A DNA stretch of 7,407 nt, taken from Alphaproteobacteria bacterium (GTDB lineage: Bacteria > Pseudomonadota > Alphaproteobacteria > UBA3830). The translations under genes and the position numbers were made by a program. The notes under the pieces are model-generated. The model saw only the letters and a list, made by a program, of their open reading frames with translations, searched no databases and had not been told where the DNA came from. The stretch is taken from NCBI GenBank assembly GCA_025998735.1, contig BNWJ01000064.1, positions 1 to 7,407 on the forward strand, in the 5' to 3' direction. Below, piece after piece: positions 1 to 6,278 of this stretch. Position 1 is the first letter of the stretch. Every line of letters begins with the position of its first letter.

Positions 1-71
1 TAGACTCTGCCTGGCCGGTCTATCTCCGACTGTATTCCAAAAGCTTCAAACTTCAGAATCTCTTCTTTCAT
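1..71 (-). CDS. 5' fragment of an unidentified leftward gene, cut by the window edge
   Basis: An open frame runs leftward off the window from an ATG at 71. It encodes MKEEILKFEAFGIQSEIDRP plus a few more residues. The composition is charged, alternating and plausible for a soluble protein, but too short to identify. The same frame is open further upstream, from a TGA near 137, with a possible TTG start at 122. No well-spaced Shine-Dalgarno precedes the ATG: the nearest purine tract, GAGAGGAG on the minus strand, lies about 22 bases away. The start is therefore uncertain and the frame could be fortuitous. It reads in the same direction as the large repeat protein upstream of it. Confidence 0.35.
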   Translation of the reverse strand, partial: MKEEILKFEAFGIQSEIDRPGRV

Positions 72-373
72 TTGGAGTCTATGATCTGATTCACTCCTCT
101 CATTTTCTCTCTGTTCGCCCAATCCAACTTCTCATCTTATACCAAGTTTCATTCGGAAAGGAACAGTAAACAAATAACTCGAACAAATTATTTAAACAAC
201 ACGCAGAGATTCCGTGCGTTAAAGAAAAAACATGCCCAGGTTATTCCTGAGGTCTCGTGCGAAAATAAAATGAACTTTCAGCGAGGTGTGTTGCATGGAA
301 TTACAGCATTTCCGCAAGACAAAAGTTCAAGTTATTTTCACACAGATCCTTAGCTAATCCAAAGAGCCTTTGT
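72..373. other. Intergenic region downstream of the repeat protein gene
   Basis: About 300 bases separate the stop of the repeat protein from the next leftward frame. I see no convincing gene. On the minus strand there is only a weak 5-bp hairpin (ACGCA/TGCGT, about 197-215) and no T-run, so no clear Rho-independent terminator can be called. The region is too short to hide an autotransporter beta-barrel (roughly 800 bases) continued by a frameshift. Confidence 0.5.
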
Positions 374-3286
374 TTACTTTTTTGGAGATGAGGCGAGAAG
401 TTTCGCCAGCAATTGATTCCCACTTGTGTATACCTTAAACTTATATCCTTCATCTACTACAACTTGTCCAGATAGTGCTTTAATCAGGGAAGAGGTTGCA
501 TTGAGGAGAACAATGGACCCATTAGGTTTCAGTTTGGATAGGCCGCCGTTGGCATGAATATGCACTCTGCTTCCGCTAATATTTGCACAGCCAACGACTT
601 CCAACACTGTATAGTCTGCCTCTATGTCTGCGGGGAGATAAAAACTCAATGTTTTACAAACAGCATTAAGAGTACCGTCATATTTTGCGTTGACGCCAAG
701 CATTTCCAGAGTATCGAAGCTACAATTTGTACCAGATGTAAGTGTCAACTTTTTCCTTCCTCCGAGTCTAATGGTGTCGAATTCAAATTGGACATTGTTG
801 CCTGTAATTGTTGTATTTCCAGTGGTTACGTCCAACGTTTTGACGGCGAAGTTTAATTCCCCGCCATCCTTTGTTAAGGAAACTGCGCTAGCATCCAGAG
901 TGTTTGCCGTCAGGGTTGTGTTGCCGCCGTGGCTATACACCCCCAAATTGCCGTCAACGGTGAAGTTATCTGTCGCATTCATTATGAGTGTGCTGCCATT
1001 TCCTTGTAATGTCATATTATTTTGAACATGGATGTTTTTGGCGCTCAGCGTATCTGCTGTGCTTTCACTATAATAATCTAGATCGCCATCAACTGTGAGG
1101 TCATCTGTTGCTTTCATGGTTAGTACGCTACCCCATCCTCGTAATTGCATATTATTTAGGACATGGATGTTTTTGGCGTTCAACGTATCTGTGCTGCCAC
1201 TACCATAATAATTTAGATTGCCATCGGCGGTGAGGTCATCTGTTGCTTTTATGGTGAGCGTGCTGCCACTTCCTTTTAATACCATATTGTTTAGAACATG
1301 AACGTTTCTGGCATTCAATGTGTCTGTGCTGCCGTCGCCAATATATAACAGGCCATATTCCCCGAAGTAGTTGTGGGCACTATGGTCATTAACTGCAACT
1401 TTCATGTTACCAGTAATATTCAAGGCAGCAAACTTGCCACTGCCCAACATAGTCAAAGCACCAGTGCTATTCAGATTACGACCTACATTCACGATTGCAC
1501 CATCGTCGTGGTTATTCCTATCGCCCTTTACCTTCAAAGCACGGCTTTTCAGATCACGCCCCACATTCACGGATGCAGCACGTTCCACATTGAAATCACC
1601 GCTGGTTTTAAGATCTTTGCCGACCGTCAAGTCGACTATGCCACTGTTGGGATATACCAGCAAATCACCGTGAGTGTTAGTCAGATTGTTGCCGACTGTC
1701 AAGTTGACTGTGCCATCATCGCCATATATCTGCAAATCACCATTACGGTTAGTCAGATCTTTGTCCACCGTCAAGTTAATTGTGCCACCGTTTGCATATA
1801 TCGGCAGGGCGTTGCCTGTCAGATTGTTGCCGATCGCCAAGGTGACCGTGCCATTATCGCCACATATCTGCAAATCGCAGTCATTATTAGTCAAATTTTC
1901 ACCAACATTGAATGTGACAGTGCCAGAGCCGGCATGCACCTGCAAATTACCGTCATTGTTAGTCAGGTTTTTGCCGACATTTAAGGTGACTGTGCCATTA
2001 TTACCATGTATCCGCAAATCATTGCCACTGTTGGTCAGATTGTTGCCAACCGTCAAATTGACTGTACCACCACCAGCATGTACCTGCAAATCATGACCAC
2101 TGTTGGTCAGATCTTTGCCGACCGTCACGTTAGCTGTGCCACCACCGGCATGTACCTGCAAATCATGACCGCTGTTGGTCAGATCTTTGCCGACCGTCAA
2201 GTGAACTGAGCCAGCATTGCCTTGTACCTGCAAATCATGACCAGTGTTATTCAGATCGTTGCCGACCGTCAACTTGACTGTGCCGCTGTTGCCAAGTGCC
2301 TGCAAATCATTGCCACTGTTGGTCAGATCGTTGCCGACACTCAAGTTGACTGTGCTACCGTTGCCTTGTATCTTCAAAAAATTGCCCGTGTTGATCAGAT
2401 CGTTGCCGACATTCACGGTAGCACCACCATCATTGCCAGATACTAGCAAATCACCGGTGTTATTGGTCAGATTTCCGTGTGTCACCAAAGTAGAAACATT
2501 GTTATCGTCACCGCCACATACACTCACACCATTGCCTGTTAAATTACCGCCAACATGCATGGTGGAATTGTTGCAGACCATCACCGTTTTATTGGCAGCA
2601 GTTATTAGATTAACAGGTGCATAAAGTGCACAGTTTTCCGGATCGCAACCGACATGTAAGGTAGAGTTGTTAGTCACAACTAAATCTTTGTCAATATTTG
2701 TATTTATGCTTCCCCTCACTACGGCACCTGTACCTGTATTGGAGATACAGATGTTTTCCTCTATAACCAAACAGCCGTCTACAACATCAGGCCCTTTCAC
2801 TCCGGCCCCTGTACCTTTACCTGTATTTGGGATATGGGGTGTGGTCTTTGTGACCAAACGACCATGTACAACATCAGGCCTTTTCACTACGGCACCTGTA
2901 CTTGTACTTGTGCTTGGGATATGGGTATTTTTCTCTATGACCAAACACCCATACGCAACATCTGGCTCTTTCATGATGGCACCTGTACTTGTACTGGGGA
3001 TACGGATGTTTTTCCTTGTGACCAAACGACCATCATGAGGCCCACTCACTAGGGCGCATGTACCTGTACCCGTATTGGGGATATGGGTGTTTCTCTCTAT
3101 GACCAAACAACCATATACACCATCCGGCTCCATCATCGTCATTGCGATAAACGGAAGAATCAGCGCAAGCGTTTTGGATCGATGCTTGGAAAAACATGCG
3201 TCCTGTTGGTAAGTATGTCGACAATATCCTGATTTTTCATGGCGATTGTTTGGGGACTTTTGTTCGTTTTTGCAAAAACACATCAT
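374..3286 (-). CDS. Large secreted adhesin-like repeat protein (beta-helix/hemagglutinin-type repeats)
   Basis: I do not recognise a named family. The frame is open from a GTG at 3301. I prefer the ATG at 3286 because GTGGAG lies at proper Shine-Dalgarno distance before it and overlaps that GTG; this gives 970 aa. Residue numbers below are from the GTG. A long basic, Cys-containing N-region is followed by a hydrophobic stretch, about 45-57 (LALILPFIAMTMM), which looks like an unusual signal peptide. Residues 58-196 hold five units of about 29 aa. Residues 250-559 hold thirteen units of about 24 aa on the theme VGNDLTNSGxDLQVxGNxGT, and 560-628 hold degenerate units. Residues 657-791 hold three 45-aa units. 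The rest, to 975, is beta-rich and non-repetitive. The Asn/Gly/Thr/Asp-rich, V-x-L-T-V rhythm is typical of parallel beta-helix surface proteins such as filamentous hemagglutinin-like passengers. No C-terminal barrel, TPS domain, LPXTG or type I RTX motif is visible, so the export route is unknown. Confidence 0.8.
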   Translation of the reverse strand: MMCFCKNEQKSPNNRHEKSGYCRHTYQQDACFSKHRSKTLALILPFIAMTMMEPDGVYGCLVIERNTHIPNTGTGTCALVSGPHDGRLVTRKNIRIPSTSTGAIMKEPDVAYGCLVIEKNTHIPSTSTSTGAVVKRPDVVHGRLVTKTTPHIPNTGKGTGAGVKGPDVVDGCLVIEENICISNTGTGAVVRGSINTNIDKDLVVTNNSTLHVGCDPENCALYAPVNLITAANKTVMVCNNSTMHVGGNLTGNGVSVCGGDDNNVSTLVTHGNLTNNTGDLLVSGNDGGATVNVGNDLINTGNFLKIQGNGSTVNLSVGNDLTNSGNDLQALGNSGTVKLTVGNDLNNTGHDLQVQGNAGSVHLTVGKDLTNSGHDLQVHAGGGTANVTVGKDLTNSGHDLQVHAGGGTVNLTVGNNLTNSGNDLRIHGNNGTVTLNVGKNLTNNDGNLQVHAGSGTVTFNVGENLTNNDCDLQICGDNGTVTLAIGNNLTGNALPIYANGGTINLTVDKDLTNRNGDLQIYGDDGTVNLTVGNNLTNTHGDLLVYPNSGIVDLTVGKDLKTSGDFNVERAASVNVGRDLKSRALKVKGDRNNHDDGAIVNVGRNLNSTGALTMLGSGKFAALNITGNMKVAVNDHSAHNYFGEYGLLYIGDGSTDTLNARNVHVLNNMVLKGSGSTLTIKATDDLTADGNLNYYGSGSTDTLNAKNIHVLNNMQLRGWGSVLTMKATDDLTVDGDLDYYSESTADTLSAKNIHVQNNMTLQGNGSTLIMNATDNFTVDGNLGVYSHGGNTTLTANTLDASAVSLTKDGGELNFAVKTLDVTTGNTTITGNNVQFEFDTIRLGGRKKLTLTSGTNCSFDTLEMLGVNAKYDGTLNAVCKTLSFYLPADIEADYTVLEVVGCANISGSRVHIHANGGLSKLKPNGSIVLLNATSSLIKALSGQVVVDEGYKFKVYTSGNQLLAKLLASSPKK
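929..1333 (-). repeat. Three tandem units of 45 aa (135 bp) in the C-terminal third of the repeat protein
   Basis: Residues 657-701, 702-746 and 747-791 each follow STDTLNAKNIHVLNNM, then a short GxGSxLxMKATDDL block, then TVDGxLxYY. All three are exactly 45 aa long. The units differ mainly in the loop after NNM (LKGSGS, LRGWGS, LQGNGS). They look like two beta-helix turns per unit. The family is distinct from the 24-aa repeats and probably expanded separately. Confidence 0.85.
1625..2554 (-). repeat. Thirteen tandem units of about 24 aa (72 bp), beta-helix type
   Basis: Residues 250-559 of the repeat protein divide into units of 24 aa, with one of 22 aa (490-511). Each has the form VGNxLTNxxxDLQVxGxxGTVxLT. 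The conserved hydrophobic positions, the Asn ladder (LTN, GN) and the constant period fit one turn of a parallel beta-helix per unit. Units at residues 370-393 and 394-417 are nearly identical in protein and DNA, while those at the edges are diverged. Three degenerate units (560-628) continue the pattern toward the C-terminus. Confidence 0.85.
2714..3130 (-). repeat. Five tandem units of about 29 aa near the N-terminus of the repeat protein
   Basis: Directly after the presumed signal peptide the protein repeats a theme like PDVVxGCLVIExNxHIPNTG followed by TGTGAVVK. Units are residues 58-86, 87-111 (shortened), 112-140, 141-169 and 170-196, counted from the GTG at 3301. They alternate: units 1, 3 and 5 carry GCLVIE, and units 2 and 4 carry GRLVT(R/K). 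This suggests duplication of a two-unit block. The Thr/Ser/Gly/Pro-rich linker in each unit could be an extended stalk. Confidence 0.8.
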
Positions 3287-3452
3287 GACAAGGCACTCCA
3301 CTACATTACTAATGGGGAGATCCTAGCAGTTCAACGGTTAACAAATGGTTAGAAAATCAGTGTTTTATAGGTTTTTCTAAAAAGAGTCTGCGATAGCTGC
3401 ACAACAGGCAGTTCTTGCAGGACGCACCGACTTAGCGATCTACTATGGTTAA

Positions 3453-4310
3453 TTAGCCCTGATATAATACGCCAAAAAAAACCCTGTAAGAAGTCGCCCA
3501 TGTGACGTTGGATCCACTTTCTGCACCTACTGCTGTGAATGCGTGAAGTGCTTGCAATATTGAAGCAGACTCTTTGTAAGAGTAAACGCCCGTGCGGCTC
3601 GCACTTGCTCCTATGAGTTTCAAATATTTCACAAAATCCAACGCTGATTTAAATGTCAGCGGATACGTCTTTTCTTCCGCAATAAAATGATCCGCAAGAT
3701 TACATAGACTCATCATTTTATCAAAGGATTTATATGGCATTCGATGCGATTCTATACCATGAGCTTCCAGTAGGTCATACCATTCGTCAAATGTTCCAAG
3801 AATAGGAAGAGCAAAGGCAATTGTTCGTGTATATTTCATGTTTTCGATAAGAAATGACTCGATATCGCGAAACCATTGCATTGCCATACTAGAAACCAAC
3901 ATATCGAAGCCACGAATGGATAAATCCTCGGCGTTTGCATTTATATATGACATACGTTCGTGATATTTTTCCTCGGCACGCGCTAGCATTTCAGAAGAAA
4001 TATCCACAAGAGTCAACTTAGCGCTAGGAAACACCTTGAGCAGCTCCTCCGATAGAATTCCAGTTCCCGCCCCCACATCAACCAGCGTGACGATGCTTGC
4101 AGCACAGGCGTTTTCTCTTATTGAAAAGGCTTCAGCGTTGCAATTACATTCTGCAGCATCCGAACGCAATCCAGAAGAGTAAACGAGTCCCGCAGCACGC
4201 TGGATCATGGACACCAAATGCCGCGCTATTTCGACATGCGTAGACGCCGACGAGTCGTAGGTATCGGCGGCTTTACCGAATCTCAATTTTACAAGGTCAC
4301 TGTAGTGCAT
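3453..4310 (-). CDS. bioC: Malonyl-ACP O-methyltransferase BioC
   Basis: This is a SAM-dependent class I methyltransferase. In the BioC pathway it methylates the free carboxyl of malonyl-ACP so that fatty-acid synthesis can extend it to pimeloyl-ACP methyl ester for biotin. Numbered from the ATG at 4310 (285 aa), the N-terminal FGKAADTYDSSASTHVEIA block matches the BioC-type start (F..AA..Y). Motif I is VDVGAGTG at 77-84, the ribose-binding acidic residue is in LVDIS near 103, and SSMAMQWFRDIESF at 140-153 is the region that reads NLALQW in BioC. Between the N-terminal helix and motif I lies a Cys-rich stretch, about 42-72, longer than usual for the family. An in-frame TTG lies two codons upstream (4316). 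The ATG is preferred, and neither has a strong Shine-Dalgarno. The start overlaps the end of the hydrolase gene by 14 bases, so translational coupling is likely. A BioC-like methyltransferase of other specificity cannot be excluded. Confidence 0.82.
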   Translation of the reverse strand: MHYSDLVKLRFGKAADTYDSSASTHVEIARHLVSMIQRAAGLVYSSGLRSDAAECNCNAEAFSIRENACAASIVTLVDVGAGTGILSEELLKVFPSAKLTLVDISSEMLARAEEKYHERMSYINANAEDLSIRGFDMLVSSMAMQWFRDIESFLIENMKYTRTIAFALPILGTFDEWYDLLEAHGIESHRMPYKSFDKMMSLCNLADHFIAEEKTYPLTFKSALDFVKYLKLIGASASRTGVYSYKESASILQALHAFTAVGAESGSNVTWATSYRVFFGVLYQG

Positions 4311-4935
4311 CCACAAACTTCATGATTTCTTCATGGACCGCTTTGGCATTTTTATAACCCAGACAATGGCCGGGACACTCCAGAAATTTCACTTTATCAG
4401 GAAAATCGCCTTCGACAACGGAGGCATCGAGCACCGGATCATCTCTGGTGGCAAGAACCATGTGCTCCAGACCAGCCGGAACGGAATATTTCAGCCTAAG
4501 ACTTTTTAAATCCTCCAGAAGAAGATCGTAGTTCAATTGCCCCACACTGATTTCCGACGAATCTTGGCGGAACTCTCTTAAAACCTCAACTGGGTACTTC
4601 TCAAATGCCGCAATCATTTTTTCCAGAATCATGGATCGTCTTTTATGCAGTTGCGGATCATCGGACAGGAAATTTACAAAAGACTGCAGGCCAATAATCG
4701 CCCTCAGATTCTTTTCTTTTTCCAGCAATTTCACAAAACCAATAGAATGCCCAATTCCAACAAGCGTGACAGTGTCTGCAACACGGGCGTTTTCTGACAG
4801 CGTCACGCTGACGTCACGTTGGTAATACTCAGCACATAGAAACCGACAAGGAAAATCGCTGAACAAGGGAAATAGATTATCCCAATATGAATTGTCGTAT
4901 CCCCATCCATGATGAAAAACAAATCCCAAAGACAT
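4297..4935 (-). CDS. BioH-like alpha/beta hydrolase, probable pimeloyl-ACP methyl ester esterase
   Basis: This 212-aa cytosolic alpha/beta hydrolase shows HHGWGYD at 8-14 (oxyanion-hole HGxG loop), the nucleophile elbow GHSIG at 62-66 (Ser64), an acid candidate at Asp165/166 in ATRDDP, and the catalytic His190 in CPGH. Its place next to bioC suggests it cleaves the methyl ester of pimeloyl-ACP, the BioH/BioG role that ends BioC-dependent pimelate synthesis. It is shorter than E. coli BioH (about 256 aa). It has the HGWG and GHSxG signatures rather than the AWSMG elbow I associate with BioG, so I give no symbol. The ATG follows the rlmB stop by two bases and has AAAGGAG as ribosome binding site inside the rlmB end. 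Its 3' end overlaps bioC. Residues about 45-59 are encoded by an imperfect palindrome related to a segment of bioC. Confidence 0.75.
   Translation of the reverse strand: MSLGFVFHHGWGYDNSYWDNLFPLFSDFPCRFLCAEYYQRDVSVTLSENARVADTVTLVGIGHSIGFVKLLEKEKNLRAIIGLQSFVNFLSDDPQLHKRRSMILEKMIAAFEKYPVEVLREFRQDSSEISVGQLNYDLLLEDLKSLRLKYSVPAGLEHMVLATRDDPVLDASVVEGDFPDKVKFLECPGHCLGYKNAKAVHEEIMKFVDALQ
4764..4808. repeat. Palindromic element inside the hydrolase gene
   Basis: Arms GCGTGACAGTGTC (4764-4776) and GACAGCGTCACGC (4796-4808) pair at 11 of 13 positions around a 19-base loop, all within coding sequence. One arm and the loop (4758-4795) recur at 31 of 38 positions in bioC at 4079-4116, in the same reading frame. 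This is reminiscent of small protein-coding palindromic repeats known from Rickettsia, but shorter. Family identity is not established. Confidence 0.5.
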
Positions 4936-4937
4936 TG

Positions 4938-5684
4938 CTATACTCCTTTACTTCTCTGGCGAAAACTCTCGTAGAGAGACACAGTTGTGGCCTGAGCGGC
5001 GTTCAGCGTAGTGAATTGCCCAATTCCCGGTAATTTTACCAGAAAATCGCAGGATTCCTTGGTCAATCTCCGCATACCATCTCCTTCACTTCCAACAGCA
5101 AATATAAACTTATCGTTCAACTGAATTTCATCCAGATTTTTTTCGGATCTTTCATCCAATCCCAGACACCAAAATCCGTGTTTTTTCAAGAAGTTAATGC
5201 TGTGGACGAAATTTACGACGCGAATCAGCGGGACAGTTTCCAGCGCTCCAGACGCCGCCTTCGCCATGGCGGGAGTAAAATCCGGACTGCCGTTTTCCGT
5301 AACGACGACGGCGCGCGCTCCAAAAACGGCGGAAGCCCTCAGAATGCTGCCAATATTCTGGGGATCCGCAACCTGATCCAGAAAAACCAATGGACGATTA
5401 TCGGATTCATCTTCCACAGATTCTTCCAGCGAATATTCCGGCAGATTCTTGACATAGGCCGCACATCCCTGATGCGTCGCCTCGTTTCCAAAAGTGGCTG
5501 CAAAGAAATCCCGGCTAACGACCTCGAATCTTACGGATTTGTCGGCACATTCGCACTCATTCAGAAAATTTCTGCACGATTCCAGAACAATAACTCGATC
5601 AAATTCTCTCTCGGGATTCGCCAAAGCAGCCTTCAGAGCGTGCTTCCCGTAAATCCACATAAAATTTTTTGTCTTTTTTCTCAT
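4938..5684 (-). CDS. rlmB: 23S rRNA (guanosine-2'-O)-methyltransferase, SPOUT/TrmH family (RlmB-type)
   Basis: This SpoU/TrmH-family enzyme probably methylates the 2'-OH of a guanosine in the peptidyl-transferase loop of 23S rRNA (G2251 in E. coli for RlmB). From the ATG at 5684 it is 248 aa, the normal family length. WIYGKHALKAAL at 10-21 opens the substrate-binding domain. The SPOUT motifs follow: LDQVADPQNIGSILRASAVFGA at 102-123 with its Asn and Arg, GSEGDGM at 198-204, and TLNAAQATTVSLYE at 226-239. The frame stays open to an ATG at 5801. That would add 39 aa with a hydrophobic segment (AAVLLLTVVCLVLL), unexpected in this family and without a ribosome binding site, so the downstream start is preferred. 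RlmB and other SpoU members such as TrmH can be hard to separate, but the IYGKHA start favours RlmB. It appears to be the first gene of an operon with the hydrolase and bioC. Confidence 0.88.
   Translation of the reverse strand: MRKKTKNFMWIYGKHALKAALANPEREFDRVIVLESCRNFLNECECADKSVRFEVVSRDFFAATFGNEATHQGCAAYVKNLPEYSLEESVEDESDNRPLVFLDQVADPQNIGSILRASAVFGARAVVVTENGSPDFTPAMAKAASGALETVPLIRVVNFVHSINFLKKHGFWCLGLDERSEKNLDEIQLNDKFIFAVGSEGDGMRRLTKESCDFLVKLPGIGQFTTLNAAQATTVSLYESFRQRSKGV
4943..4949 (-). promoter_or_regulatory. Ribosome binding site of the hydrolase gene
   Basis: AAAGGAG on the minus strand lies 7 bases before the ATG at 4935, within the last codons of rlmB. It is a near-perfect Shine-Dalgarno, fixes the hydrolase start and shows tight packing of the operon. 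Confidence 0.8.
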
Positions 5685-5785
5685 ATCATCCGCTAACAAG
5701 ACCAAGCACACCACTGTTAATAGCAGGACTGCTGCACGTTTGCAACAGTGAATTTCCTGGAAGAATTTCGAAAAATCCCACACTA

Positions 5786-5791
5786 TGTCAA
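5786..5791 (-). promoter_or_regulatory. Possible -35 box for the rlmB operon
   Basis: A consensus TTGACA reads toward rlmB about 100 bases before its preferred start. The -10 candidates 16-18 bases downstream (GAAATT/AATTCT) are poor, so this is only a weak promoter call. If real, it makes the 39-codon N-terminal extension untranslated. Confidence 0.25.
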
Positions 5792-5873
5792 CAATGTTCA
5801 TTTTTTGTGAATTATGCGTCTTTTTTATTTTCCATGGGCCGGGTATAAACCTTACGCTTTAGCGTGAATTGCT

Positions 5874-6121
5874 GAGAGTTTTCAGACAAATATAGTCGAG
5901 CGAGCTAGGGGAAAACTTTGAAATTTTAGAAAAATAGATATAGATGCAGTTGATATCAAGAAAAGGTGGGTGTTTTTGCCACAGATGATAAAAAGTGAGT
6001 ACGCTATTTACACTTCCGTCCCTGAGGCAAAAATATTTTTGGGGGAGTCAAATGCGTCTGTTGTGTTGGAATTTCAGTAGTTTTGCCTGATTTACTCGAC
6101 TATATTTGTCTAAAAACTCTC
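5874..6121. mobile_element. MITE-like element, 248 bp, with 27-bp terminal inverted repeats
   Basis: The left end, GAGAGTTTTCAGACAAATAT continuing AGTCGAG (5874-5900), is the reverse complement of 6095-6121 with one mismatch in 27. Similarity continues inward more loosely (AGG..AAAACT..TGAAATT in both arms) to about 5926 and 6070, giving imperfect arms near 50 bp. The interior carries no recognisable transposase. An open frame of about 50 codons (roughly 5921-6079, plus strand) matches nothing I know. I could not find a convincing target-site duplication in the flanks (TGCT left, GGAC right). Size, ends and lack of genes fit a non-autonomous transposon mobilised in trans, or a deleted IS that kept its ends. 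Confidence 0.65.
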
Positions 6122-6145
6122 GGACAGGTACACTGGTGGATATCC

Positions 6146-6154
6146 TGTGGATGA
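6146..6154 (-). promoter_or_regulatory. DnaA-box-like 9-mer
   Basis: TGTGGATGA (minus strand TCATCCACA) differs at one position from the DnaA box TTATCCACA. A poorer match, TTATCCAGG, lies at 6261-6269 on the plus strand. Two weak boxes are not enough to call an origin. Confidence 0.25.
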
Positions 6155-6182
6155 ATACTCATATGCAGTCCCCCAAAAGTTG

Positions 6183-6197
6183 TTAATAGTTTGTTAA
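6183..6197. promoter_or_regulatory. TTAA-N7-TTAA box (CtrA-type), site 1
   Basis: TTAATAGTTTGTTAA matches the alphaproteobacterial CtrA consensus TTAA-N7-TTAA exactly. It is also seen as two direct copies of TTGTTAATA (6180-6188, 6191-6199) one helical turn apart. Such boxes arise by chance in AT-rich DNA, so the support comes from clustering with the two sites further right. Confidence 0.4.
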
Positions 6198-6278
6198 TAA
6201 ATAGCATTATTTGGAACACTCTGTTTTTCTTCACATTTCATCAACACAAAATTAACCATTTTATCCAGGGGCACAAAA

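Noticed and set aside
929..2554. A CRISPR array was considered because of the regular repeats.
   Set aside because: The periods are 72 and 135 bp with no alternating unique spacers, the units are diverged, and all are in one reading frame of a protein.
554..3052. Many plus-strand open frames opposite the repeat protein (for example 1373-1984, 2244-2624, 2667-3038).
   Set aside because: They are antisense to the repeat gene. Because repeat periods are multiples of three, a stop-free antisense frame in one unit is copied to all units. None has a ribosome binding site or a recognisable protein.
3033..3224. Minus-strand 63-codon frame inside the N-terminal part of the repeat protein gene.
   Set aside because: It is a shadow in another frame of the longer, repeat-structured frame and has no independent support.
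4631..4825. Plus-strand 64-codon frame opposite the hydrolase gene.
   Set aside because: It lies wholly within the coding strand complement of a gene with intact catalytic motifs and has no domain signature.
5178..5696. Plus-strand frame of 172 codons opposite rlmB.
   Set aside because: The minus-strand frame carries all SPOUT motifs. The antisense translation has no recognisable domain.
5854..5865. ACGCT-TT-AGCGT mini-hairpin beside the MITE as a terminator.
   Set aside because: Two-base loop, only 5 bp and no T-run on either strand.
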